From JALZEG01 sp035942255 (lineage in GTDB: Bacteria; Actinomycetota; CADDZG01; WHSQ01), in the NCBI GenBank assembly GCA_035942255.1, contig DASZDG010000079.1, forward strand, positions 36,269-100,268: a stretch of 64,000 nt of DNA, in the 5' to 3' direction. Below are positions 35,547-42,651 of this stretch, in pieces. Below the pieces are notes generated by a model, which saw only the letters and a program-made list of their open reading frames with translations, ran no database searches and was not told where the DNA came from. Position numbers and translations under genes: made by a program. Position 1 is the stretch's first letter. Every line of letters starts with the position of its first letter.

Positions 35547-35604
35547 CCGGCTTCTTCGTGCCTTTTCCTTCGCTCAGCGAAGCTCTTCGCACAAGGAACG
35601 CCGG
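35547..35604. terminator. Imperfect hairpin between convergent genes, probable bidirectional terminator
   Basis: An inner stem CTTCGC/GCGAAG (35568-35573 and 35577-35582) lies inside an outer CCGGC/GCCGG pair (35547-35551 and 35600-35604). It stands between the stop codons of two converging genes, where a shared terminator is expected. The stem is interrupted and has no strong U-run. Confidence 0.4.
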
Positions 35605-35630
35605 CTCAGGCTCTGCGACGCCGTCCGGAC

Positions 35631-37013
35631 CTACCTTCTCTTCACGGCGCCTATGGCTACGGCGAGCGGGAGCACCGTCCGCGGCGCGTAGGGGACGCTC
35701 CACAGGCCCCCGTGCGCGGCCCCGTCGGCGAACAGGTCGAACGGGTGGTCCAGCGGCGTGTCGGGCCGCGCTGCGGCCCCCGGGTTGCGCAGGTCGTGCA
35801 CGAGCATCGCCGCCATCAGCGCGCGGCTGGTCTCCGGCTCGAAGATCTCGATCCCGAACGCCGAGGCGCCGCGGTAGGCCGCGGCGAGGATCTTGTTCTT
35901 GACGACCGAGCGCGTGCGCGTCGCCGGAGCGACGTTGGCCGACGTGAGCGTTCCCTCCTCGCGGGCGACGAGCGCGCGCCAGCGCTGCAGCATCTTCGCC
36001 AGCGCGTAGTTCGGGCCCTGTTGCGGGATGAGCGAATCGGCGATGCCCCATTGCCGCCCGTTCTCCCCGTCGACCAGCTCGGGATAGTTCGGCGCGAAGG
36101 CCCCGCCGCGCGTGACCGCGCGCGCGAGGCGCGACGGCGGTGAGAGCCTGCGGCCGCGGGACTTATCGACGACCTCGACCGGGACCGCGAACACGTCGGT
36201 CGGCGTGGCGAGGTACGCGATCGTGACGGAGGAGCGGTCGCGCTGGAGCGAGACCGTCAGCGCGTCGAGGGCCGCGGCGAGCTTCAAGAAGCTAGAGCCG
36301 TCGGCGTAGGCGTAGCTGCCGACGACGAGCGGCCCCTCCAGAGAGCGGAGCCATGCGGCGAGCTCCGGCGTGTCCGCGAGCAGGTCCGCGCCGCGCCCCC
36401 CGTCGCGCTGCGGGAACCGGACGCGTCCGCTGCCCTCGTTCGCCACGTTGACGATGCGATCCCACACCGTGGGGCGGTCCAGGTCGACGGCGACGACGTC
36501 GGCACCCCAGCGGCACAACGACTCGAAGGGGCCCATCTCCGCCGCGGCCCCCAGGAGCACGAACGTCATCCCCGAGAGGTCGAGCCAGTCCGGGTTCTCC
36601 ATCACCGCCGTCACCGCGCCTACGCACGACGGCTCGACGACGCCCGCGGCGCACCATCGGTCCAGCTGCCGGGCTAGCCCGTCGCCGCGCAGCGTCTCAC
36701 CGCGGTAGGGGACGACGATCTCCTTCAGCCGCGCGCCGCGGCCCGTGATCGTCCCGGTCTCGAAGGGCGCACGGTTCGCGGGACTCTCGAGCGCGTCGTG
36801 CAGCGACACGTCCTCGTCCCCGCGCCGGAAGACGATGTTGTGGTGTACGGCCGCCAGGCCCTCTCCCGCGATCCGCAGCGCGTCCTTGCCCGAACGCGCG
36901 CCGGCCTCGACGATCTGCCGCACCGGCCCGAGGTAGCTCTTCCGCCACTCCTTACGCCGCGCGATGCTCGCGGCGAGCGACGCGTCGACCGGCGCCGCGG
37001 CCTCGGAGAACAC
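35631..37013 (-). CDS. Unrecognised 460-residue protein with a Rossmann-like segment
   Basis: No signal peptide or membrane segment. Around residue 155 there is 'FVLLGAAAEMGPFESLCRWG' followed by 'ADVVAVDLDRPTVWDRIVNV', which looks like a beta-alpha-beta nucleotide-binding unit with an Asp at the end of the second strand (NAD-type). Other distinctive stretches are 'HHNIVFRRGDEDVSLHDALE', 'VVGSYAYADGSSFLKLAAAL' and 'QWGIADSLIPQQGPNYALAK'. I cannot name the family. GTG 37013 lies 3 nt after GGGGAGG. The gene is divergent from the small cysteine-rich peptide genes with a 276-bp gap, and converges with the VioB-like gene. Confidence 0.7.
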   Translation of the reverse strand: MFSEAAAPVDASLAASIARRKEWRKSYLGPVRQIVEAGARSGKDALRIAGEGLAAVHHNIVFRRGDEDVSLHDALESPANRAPFETGTITGRGARLKEIVVPYRGETLRGDGLARQLDRWCAAGVVEPSCVGAVTAVMENPDWLDLSGMTFVLLGAAAEMGPFESLCRWGADVVAVDLDRPTVWDRIVNVANEGSGRVRFPQRDGGRGADLLADTPELAAWLRSLEGPLVVGSYAYADGSSFLKLAAALDALTVSLQRDRSSVTIAYLATPTDVFAVPVEVVDKSRGRRLSPPSRLARAVTRGGAFAPNYPELVDGENGRQWGIADSLIPQQGPNYALAKMLQRWRALVAREEGTLTSANVAPATRTRSVVKNKILAAAYRGASAFGIEIFEPETSRALMAAMLVHDLRNPGAAARPDTPLDHPFDLFADGAAHGGLWSVPYAPRTVLPLAVAIGAVKRR

Positions 37014-37289
37014 CGTCCTCCCCGCGTTCTGGGAGCTGCGTCTGCCGTCGACGGCGCGGAAGTCGACGCCGTGCGCTTGCGTGTCCGTAGGACCTCACCC
37101 CTTCTGATCGCCCGGCGAACGAGCATCCCACGACGACGAGCCCGGCGGATGCCCGCGCCCCCCTCCGAGAGCGCGAAATCTTCTCGCCCAATCCGGCCAT
37201 TCGGGAAGGAACTCAGGCTCCTGACCACGAAGGTGAGCCGCAGTTCCACCGGCGGTTAAGGCCGTCCGGACCACCGACCAGGAGGGCGG

Positions 37290-37457
37290 ATGAAGCTGCT
37301 TCGAGTAGTTCTTGCCACAGGTCTCATGACGGCGTTGCTCGGCCTCGCGCCGGCCCACGCCACCGAGTGCACGAAGCCCGGCCAGCCGTGCGGCGGCTGC
37401 CACATCAACCGGGAGATGTCCACGGAGGACCTGCGCCCGATCGTCTGCTACGCCTAG
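37290..37457 (+). CDS. Secreted 55-residue peptide with a CxxCH motif
   Basis: ATG 37290 follows GGAGGG at 37281-37286. Residues 1-24 are a clear signal peptide ending AHA, giving a mature peptide of about 31 residues, 'TECTKPGQPCGGCHINREMS' at the start and 'PIVCYA' at the end. CGGCH fits the c-type heme attachment motif CxxCH, and a Met is five residues later. A monoheme cytochrome this small would be exceptional, so a disulfide or metal-binding peptide is an equal possibility. The next peptide gene starts 27 bp downstream. A convincing signal peptide and ribosome-binding site make it a real gene despite its size. Confidence 0.7.
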   Translation: MKLLRVVLATGLMTALLGLAPAHATECTKPGQPCGGCHINREMSTEDLRPIVCYA

Positions 37458-37484
37458 CCCCCACCGAGAAGGAGAGCCACGACA

Positions 37485-37658
37485 ATGAAGATCAAGACCC
37501 GTGTACCTCTCGTCGCCGTCGCCGCTTCGCTCATGGCCGTAGTCCCGATGGCCGCTCCCGCGCAGGCCGCGTGCGACGGGAAGTTCTACGAGCAGTGCCA
37601 GGAAGTCATGATCGAGCTCCAGAACTTCATGTGCTACACGTTCGGCAAGTGCCTCTAG
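37485..37658 (+). CDS. Secreted 57-residue cysteine-rich peptide
   Basis: ATG 37485 with AAGGAG about 10 nt upstream. The signal peptide 'VPLVAVAASLMAVVPMAAPA' precedes a mature peptide of about 29 residues with four cysteines ('ACDGKFYEQCQEV', 'NFMCYTFGKCL'). The spacing would allow two disulfides. Similar N-terminal text (I-[KR]-T-R-V then a hydrophobic core) and a C-Y-T motif recur in the peptide at 53315-53518. It is encoded 27 bp after the CxxCH peptide, probably on one transcript. Function unknown: a toxin, signal or small structural peptide are all possible. Confidence 0.72.
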   Translation: MKIKTRVPLVAVAASLMAVVPMAAPAQAACDGKFYEQCQEVMIELQNFMCYTFGKCL

Positions 37659-37673
37659 CCTGACCGCTCGCGC

Positions 37674-38132
37674 TCAGCGCGCGAGCTCCATCAGCACGTC
37701 CACGATCCCGTCGTGCCCCTGCTCCTCGGAGATGCGGCGGAAGCCGCACTTCTCGAGGACGCGGATCGACCCCGCATTGTGCGCCGCGACGTACGCGTGC
37801 AGCGGACGTTCGCGCACCAGCGTCAGTAGCTCCGCGAGGGCCGCGGTCGCTATGCCACGTCCCCAGAGCCGCTTGTCGATCCAGTAGCCGACGAGCCGCC
37901 GGGTGCCGTCGTGCCAGCTGAGCATGTTGCCGGCCACGCGGCCCCCGCAGACGACCGTCTTCGTCACGCAAGCGTCGTCGGCGATGATCTTCCGCCAGTG
38001 AGCCACGTGCGCGTCGTGCTCGTGCGCGGGGAACGCCGCCATCCGGTTCGACTCCTCGTCGCGCTGGTGCTCGAAGAAGACCTCCACGTCCTCGGGGGTC
38101 ACGTCGCGCAGCGCTACCTCGTGTGGGGTCAG
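37674..38132 (-). CDS. GNAT family N-acetyltransferase, probable CTG start
   Basis: A GNAT acetyltransferase: 'VVCGGRVAGNMLSWHDGTRR' (beta4), 'WIDKRLWGRGIATAALAELL' with the acetyl-CoA loop R-G-I-A-T, and 'HAYVAAHNAGSIRVLEKCGF' (N-x-x-S/A-x-R-V-L-E-K-x-G-F). The protein would be 142 residues from GTG 38102, but the domain normally begins earlier, with text like 'EVALRDVTPEDVEVFFEHQ'. In this frame the only useful codon is CTG at 38132, 4 nt after GGAGG, so a 152-residue product is annotated. A TGA 30 nt further upstream excludes a longer frame. Substrate unknown. Confidence 0.8.
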   Translation of the reverse strand: MTPHEVALRDVTPEDVEVFFEHQRDEESNRMAAFPAHEHDAHVAHWRKIIADDACVTKTVVCGGRVAGNMLSWHDGTRRLVGYWIDKRLWGRGIATAALAELLTLVRERPLHAYVAAHNAGSIRVLEKCGFRRISEEQGHDGIVDVLMELAR

Positions 38133-38176
38133 GCTCCCTCCAGACGTGCGCCGGTCCGTTCATAGGATTAGACCCG

Positions 38177-39067
38177 ATGGACGACTCGCTCACGCTCCTC
38201 GTCGATGCTCCCAGCCTCTTCTACCGGGCGCTTTTCTCGACCCCCGACACCGTCACGACGCCGGAGGGCGCGCCGATCAACGCGGCGCACGGGTTCTTCC
38301 GGATGCTCGCGCGGCTCGTCGCCGACCACGACCCCGACTACCTGGCGTGCGCCGCGGACACGAGCTGGAGGCCGGCGTGGCGCGTCGAGCTCGTCGAGTC
38401 GTACAAGGACTTCCGCGCGGCCCCCGGGAGCGCGCAGGAGGCGGCCGAGGCCCGGCTGGCCTCGCAGGTCCCGATCCTCTACGGCTTCCTCGAGATGTGC
38501 GACGTCGCGGTCGCCGGCCATCCCGACTACGAGGCCGAGGACGTCATCGGCACCCTCGCGACCCGCGCGCCCGGACGCGTGCTGGTCTTCTCGGGCGACC
38601 GCGACCTGTTCCAGCTCGTGCGCGACCCGGAGGTCGCGATCCTGTTCCCCGTGCGCGGCGTGAGCCAGGTCGACGTCGTGGACGAGGCGTACGTCGAGCG
38701 GAAGTACGGGATCCCGGGGCGCGCCTACCGAGACTTCGCGGTCCTGCGCGGCGACCCGTCGGACGGGCTGCCGGGCGTGAAGGGGATCGGCGAGAAGCTC
38801 GCGGCGGCGCTGGTGGCGCGCTACGGGAGCCTCGACGCGATCCTCGAGGCGGCGGAGACCGGCGAGAGCACCGCGCTGACGAAGGTGCGGCGGGAGGCGG
38901 ACTACGTGCGCCGGGCGGCGCAGGTCGTGACGATCGCGACCGACCTCCCGCTGGGCCCCGTCGACCTCACGAGGCCACGCGACCTTCCGGCGCCCGAGAT
39001 CGTCGCGGCGGCCGAGAGGGTCGGCCTCGCCGGACCCATCGGGGCGCTCCTGGACGCTTTGGCCTAA
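38177..39067 (+). CDS. 5'-3' exonuclease of the FEN/polymerase I N-domain family
   Basis: A 296-residue protein with the structure-specific nuclease fold used in removing RNA primers and flaps. It has 'SLTLLVDAPSLFYRALF' (first metal Asp), 'DYEAEDVIGTLATRA' (E-A-E-D acidic pair), 'VLVFSGDRDLFQLV' (G-D-x-D-x-x-Q) and the helix-hairpin region 'GDPSDGLPGVKGIGEKLAAA'. The polymerase domain is absent, so this is the stand-alone form common in actinomycetes. The N-terminal 'DAPSLFYR' replaces the usual 'DGNNLLYR'-like text. ATG 38177 is the start; the divergent GNAT gene begins 44 bp away. Confidence 0.9.
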   Translation: MDDSLTLLVDAPSLFYRALFSTPDTVTTPEGAPINAAHGFFRMLARLVADHDPDYLACAADTSWRPAWRVELVESYKDFRAAPGSAQEAAEARLASQVPILYGFLEMCDVAVAGHPDYEAEDVIGTLATRAPGRVLVFSGDRDLFQLVRDPEVAILFPVRGVSQVDVVDEAYVERKYGIPGRAYRDFAVLRGDPSDGLPGVKGIGEKLAAALVARYGSLDAILEAAETGESTALTKVRREADYVRRAAQVVTIATDLPLGPVDLTRPRDLPAPEIVAAAERVGLAGPIGALLDALA

Positions 39068-39108
39068 TCTCTGGCCGTGCAATCGGGCGAACGAGGAGGA
39101 ACCGGACG

Positions 39109-39264
39109 ATGAGGAAGCGGATCGCAATCGTCGGCGCGCTGGTGGCGGCGCTGTCCCTGGTGCCCGGCGCGGTGGCGTCGGCCTGCCCCGACCCCGACAA
39201 CCCGTGCGACCCGCCGCCGCCCCAGCCGCTGCCGCTGTGGTGCAAGCTCACGCCGTTCTGCTAG
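39109..39264 (+). CDS. Secreted 51-residue cysteine-rich, proline-rich peptide
   Basis: ATG 39109 is preceded by GAGGAGG at 39092-39098. Signal peptide 'IAIVGALVAALSLVPGAVAS', then a mature peptide of about 26 residues: 'ACPDPDNPCDPPPP', 'LWCKLTPFC', with four cysteines and a Pro-rich centre. It belongs with the two peptides at 37290 and 37485 in size, layout and cysteine number. It begins 41 bp after the exonuclease gene and stops 4 bp before the zinc-finger gene on the other strand. Confidence 0.7.
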   Translation: MRKRIAIVGALVAALSLVPGAVASACPDPDNPCDPPPPQPLPLWCKLTPFC

Positions 39265-39268
39265 GCCC

Positions 39269-39535
39269 TCAGAGCTTCTCCACGAACGCGTCGTCGACGT
39301 AGCAGTAGGCCCACTCTTCCCCGGGCTCTATAGATCTGATCGCGGGGTCGTGAGTCGCGCGGAAGTGCGCCGTGGCGTGCCGGTTGGGTGACGAGTCGCA
39401 GCACCCGACGTGCCCGCAGGTAAGGCAGAGCCGCAGGTGGACCCAGCGGCTGCCCATCGCGACGCACTCCGCGCACACGCGCGTGTCGGTCTCCAGGACC
39501 CTCGCCTGGGCGAAGTGGACGCAGCGTTCGCTCAT
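39269..39535 (-). CDS. UBP-type zinc finger protein
   Basis: An 88-residue protein made almost only of a UBP-type zinc finger: 'CVHFAQARVLETDTRVCAEC', 'VHLRLCLTCGHVGCCDSS' and 'NRHATAHFRATHDPAIRSIE', with Cys and His ligands in the C-x(2)-C ... C-x(2)-C ... H-x-x-x-H order, ending 'EWAYCYVDDAFV'. In eukaryotes this fold binds the free C-terminus of ubiquitin; bacterial copies occur in several actinomycetes with unknown partners. ATG 39535 is the start. It is divergent from msrA. Confidence 0.85.
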   Translation of the reverse strand: MSERCVHFAQARVLETDTRVCAECVAMGSRWVHLRLCLTCGHVGCCDSSPNRHATAHFRATHDPAIRSIEPGEEWAYCYVDDAFVEKL

Positions 39536-39629
39536 GCGGGAACTTCCGGCGGCCTCGTGAGGTTGTCGAAGGCGTGTGGCACGCTGTCATTCCACCACCC
39601 TTTCGAACCGGCCGCGCATGGAGGTAGAG

Positions 39630-40274
39630 ATGTTCCTGCAGAGGAAGAAGACCAGGATGCCGGGACCGGGCGAGGCGCTGCCCGGCCGCGAGTCGCCGCC
39701 GTTCGCCGTTCCCGGGACCCATGCGGTGCTCGGCACCCGCCTCCAGCCGCCGTTCCCGGAGGGGCTCGAGGTCGCGGTCTTCGGGCTCGGCTGCTTCTGG
39801 GGGGCCGAGCGGCTCTTCTGGCAGATCGACGGCGTCTACTCGACGGCGGCCGGGTACGCCGGGGGCCTGACGCCGCACCCCACCTACGAAGAGGTGTGCA
39901 GCGGGATGACCGGGCACGCCGAGGTCGTGCAGGTGGTCTTCGACCCGTCGAAGGTCTCGTACGCGGACCTGCTGCGCGTGTTCTTCGAGGAGCACGACCC
40001 GACTCAGGGGATGCGGCAGGGCAACGACGTCGGGACGCAGTATCGCTCGGCGATCTACTACACGACCGACGAGCAGAAGGGCGTGGCGGAGGAGGCGCTG
40101 GCGACGTACGGGGCCGCGCTGCGCGAGCGCGGGTTCGACGACGTGACGACGGAGGTCGCCGCGGCGGGCCCCTTCTATTACGCGGAGGACTACCACCAGC
40201 AGTACCTCCACAAGGTCCCGAACGGCTACTGCGGCCTGAAGGGCACCGGCGTCAGCTGCGCGATCGGGTCCTGA
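39630..40274 (+). CDS. msrA: Peptide methionine-S-sulfoxide reductase MsrA
   Basis: MsrA reduces methionine-S-sulfoxide in proteins after oxidative damage. The active-site motif GCFWG with the nucleophilic Cys at about residue 55 is intact, followed by 'AERLFWQIDGVYSTAAGYAG', 'HPTYEEVCSGMTGHAEVVQV' and 'EEHDPTQGMRQGNDVGTQYR', the usual signature. The C-terminus 'YLHKVPNGYCGLKGTGVSCA' has two cysteines that fit the resolving pair. ATG 39630 is chosen because GGAGGT lies 4 nt before it; an in-frame ATG at 39618 has no such site. The N-terminal 40 residues exceed the family core and resemble those of other actinobacterial MsrA. Cytoplasmic. Confidence 0.93.
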   Translation: MFLQRKKTRMPGPGEALPGRESPPFAVPGTHAVLGTRLQPPFPEGLEVAVFGLGCFWGAERLFWQIDGVYSTAAGYAGGLTPHPTYEEVCSGMTGHAEVVQVVFDPSKVSYADLLRVFFEEHDPTQGMRQGNDVGTQYRSAIYYTTDEQKGVAEEALATYGAALRERGFDDVTTEVAAAGPFYYAEDYHQQYLHKVPNGYCGLKGTGVSCAIGS

Positions 40275-40281
40275 ACGCGGT

Positions 40282-41376
40282 TTAAACCGGGTCCTCTACC
40301 GGGAGCGGCGCGGACTCGGTGTCGTTGCGCGCCAGGTAGTGGTTGATCAGGACTTGGACACTGCCGGCGACCGGCAGGGCGAACATCGCGCCGAGGAAGC
40401 CCGCGAGCTCGACGCCGACGATCAGCGCGATCAGGACCACGAACGGGTTGAGCTGGATCGTGCGCCCGTAGACGTACGGCTGCAGCACGTGGTTCTCGAA
40501 CTGCTGGTACGCGATGAAGAAGATCGTGACGACGACGCCCTGCGTCGGGCCCTCGATGAAGCCGACGATGATCGCCGGCAGCGCGCCGAGCGTCGCGCCG
40601 ACGAGCGGGATCAGGTCGGCCACGGCCACCCACAACGACAGCAGGACCGAGTACGGGAGCCCGAGCACCAGCAGCACGATCAAAGCCGAGATGCCCGCGA
40701 CGATGCTCGTGAGCACGTTGCCGGCGACCCAACCGCTCACCGCGCGCAGCACGTCGCGGCCGATCGAGCGCACCTCCGCGCGGGTCGACCGGTTCTCGAT
40801 GTGGTCGAGGGCGGCCTGATAGAAGCCCGGTCCGTACAGCAGCAGGAAGATCATCAGCACGAAGATCGTCACGGTCGCGACGATGAGATGGCCGATCGTC
40901 TTGAAGGCCTCGAGGAGGGGGCCGGAGAAGCCCACGAGCCGTTGCGGCAGGTCTTCGGATGTCTGGTCGAGACGGTTCTCGACGTCGAAGCGCTCGAGGA
41001 CGTTCTCGACGACCGGTGCCTCCCTCACGCGATCGACCAGCTCGGGAAGGTCCTCCGCGAACGTCTTCGACTGCTCGACCAGCGGCTGGACGAAGCCCCA
41101 CACCAAGCCCGTGAGCGCGAGGACCACGAGGACGACCACCACGGTGACTGCGATCCCGCGGCGGAGCCCGCGCTTGACGAGGAACGCGACGAGGGGGCTG
41201 AGCACCGCGGCCGCGAACACCGCGATGAACAGCCACACGATCACGCGGCGGAGCTCGTAGAGGAGGAACAGCCCGGCCGAGAACGCGGTCGCGACGAGAA
41301 GGATCGTCAGCACGTCGCGTGGATGGACCACCCGCCGCAAGCCTTGGTCGGTATTTCCAGTGCCGCGGCGAGCCAT
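40282..41376 (-). CDS. AI-2E family transporter (YdiK/TqsA-like)
   Basis: A 364-residue membrane protein with eight hydrophobic segments in the AI-2 exporter arrangement: 'VIVWLFIAVFAAAVLSPLVA', 'GIAVTVVVVLVVLALTGLVW', a large soluble loop (about 90-160), then 'VSGWVAGNVLTSIVAGISAL', 'LWVAVADLIPLVGATLGALP' and 'FENHVLQPYVYG'. Members have been linked to export of quorum signal or to Na+/H+ antiport; the substrate is not predictable. ATG 41376 is followed by a short basic N-tail. Its stop lies 7 bp from the convergent msrA stop. Confidence 0.88.
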   Translation of the reverse strand: MARRGTGNTDQGLRRVVHPRDVLTILLVATAFSAGLFLLYELRRVIVWLFIAVFAAAVLSPLVAFLVKRGLRRGIAVTVVVVLVVLALTGLVWGFVQPLVEQSKTFAEDLPELVDRVREAPVVENVLERFDVENRLDQTSEDLPQRLVGFSGPLLEAFKTIGHLIVATVTIFVLMIFLLLYGPGFYQAALDHIENRSTRAEVRSIGRDVLRAVSGWVAGNVLTSIVAGISALIVLLVLGLPYSVLLSLWVAVADLIPLVGATLGALPAIIVGFIEGPTQGVVVTIFFIAYQQFENHVLQPYVYGRTIQLNPFVVLIALIVGVELAGFLGAMFALPVAGSVQVLINHYLARNDTESAPLPVEDPV

Positions 41377-41439
41377 GGCGTCATTATGGCCACAACGCCT
41401 ATCGCTCAACCCCGCCCGACGACAGAGGGAGCAACTTCG

Positions 41440-41967
41440 ATGACACCTTCCAAGGCGGCGATCGCCTGCGCGCTCGCCGGCTCCGCCGTGTTCCTCGCGG
41501 GCTGCAGCTTCGACGTCTCGTTCGGGAGCGGACCCGACACCTCGGAGGTCGAGGCGAAGCTCGTGGAAGAGCAGAAGAAGGTGAGCCCCGACCTCGACGT
41601 CGGCGAGGCGACGTGTCCCGAGGAGGTCGAGGTCGAAGAGGGCGCGAAGTTCGAGTGCACGGTCGACATCGAGGGCGTCGACGCGCCCTATGCCGTGACG
41701 CTGACCGACGTGAACGAGGACGAGGAGACCGTGAACTTCCATTCGGAGCCCGTCAAGCCGATCATCGACGTCTCGCTCGTGGTCGAGTTCCTGCGCGGCA
41801 ACCTCAACGAGCAGTCGCAGGACGCCGAGGTCGACTGCGGCGACGAGGCCGTGCTCGTGACGGAGGTCGGCGCGACGATCGAGTGCACGGTCTCCGACGA
41901 GACCGACTCAGAGACCGTGTCGCTGGTCGTGAAGAACCTCGAAGGCGACGTCGGCTTCCAGCAGTAG
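41440..41967 (+). CDS. DUF4333 lipoprotein with two domains
   Basis: A 175-residue lipoprotein: signal peptide 'IACALAGSAVFLAGCS' with an L-A-G-C lipobox. Two tandem DUF4333-like units follow, 'LVEEQKKVSPDLDVGEATCP' and 'FLRGNLNEQSQDAEVDCGDE', each with a Cys pair around 'FECTVD' and 'IECTVSD'. DUF4333 domains occur in surface lipoproteins of actinomycetes; the function is unknown. The mature part is strikingly acidic, with long runs of Asp and Glu. ATG 41440 follows GGGAGCAACTTCG. It is divergent from the AI-2E gene. Confidence 0.87.
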   Translation: MTPSKAAIACALAGSAVFLAGCSFDVSFGSGPDTSEVEAKLVEEQKKVSPDLDVGEATCPEEVEVEEGAKFECTVDIEGVDAPYAVTLTDVNEDEETVNFHSEPVKPIIDVSLVVEFLRGNLNEQSQDAEVDCGDEAVLVTEVGATIECTVSDETDSETVSLVVKNLEGDVGFQQ

Positions 41968-41979
41968 CGCCGGGCCGGG

Positions 41980-42624
41980 CTAGCGGGGTGACGGCCTCTT
42001 AAACCGATCCCGTTCGGCTTCTACCTCGTCGCGCAGGTCGCAGGCGGTCACGTGGTCGTTGACGACCCCCATCGCCTCCATGAACGAGTACAGCGTCGTC
42101 GGGCCGACGAACGACCACCCGCGCCGCTTGAGGTCCTTCGCGAGCGCGACCGCCTCGTGGCTCGGGCCGATGCTGGTCAGCGTCGCCCAGTCGAGCGTCG
42201 CGGGTCGCGAGGACGGGTCGGGCTCGAACGACCACACATGGGCCGCGAGGCCCCCGCGCTCTTCGACCAGCTCGACGCACCGGCGTGCATTGTTGATCGT
42301 CGCCTGGATCTTGGCCCGGTTCCGGACGATCGACGCGTCGTTCATCAGCCTCTCGACGTCGCGGTCGTCGAAGCTCGCGATCGTCTCGAAGTCGAAGGAC
42401 TGGAACGCGCGGCGGAATCCCTCGCGCTTGCGCAGGATGATGAGCCAGCTGAGGCCCGACTGGAACGCCTCGAGGCACACCTTCTCGAACAGCCGGCGGT
42501 CGTCGGCGACGGGGCGGGCCCACTCGTGGTCGTGGTAGTGCTCGTAGAGTTCGTCGCCGAGGCTCCACCAGCAACGGGTGACGCCATCGCTGCCGGTCGC
42601 GGCACCGCTCGGTGGGACTTCCAT
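41980..42624 (-). CDS. tag: DNA-3-methyladenine glycosylase I
   Basis: Tag removes 3-methyladenine from alkylated DNA. The 214-residue protein contains the standard landmarks 'RCWWSLGDELYEHYHDHEWA', 'LFEKVCLEAFQSGLSWLIIL', 'FDFETIASFDDRDVERLM', 'IVRNRAKIQATINNA' and 'WSFVGPTTLYSFMEAMGVVN', ending in 'HVTACDLRDE', so the zinc-ligand Cys and His of the family appear to be kept. Length fits the family. ATG 42624 gives a slightly longer N-tail than usual. It lies downstream of argH on the same strand with a 27-bp gap. Confidence 0.93.
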   Translation of the reverse strand: MEVPPSGAATGSDGVTRCWWSLGDELYEHYHDHEWARPVADDRRLFEKVCLEAFQSGLSWLIILRKREGFRRAFQSFDFETIASFDDRDVERLMNDASIVRNRAKIQATINNARRCVELVEERGGLAAHVWSFEPDPSSRPATLDWATLTSIGPSHEAVALAKDLKRRGWSFVGPTTLYSFMEAMGVVNDHVTACDLRDEVEAERDRFKRPSPR

Positions 42625-42651
42625 CGCGCCAGCCTCGCAGGTAACCGTGGC

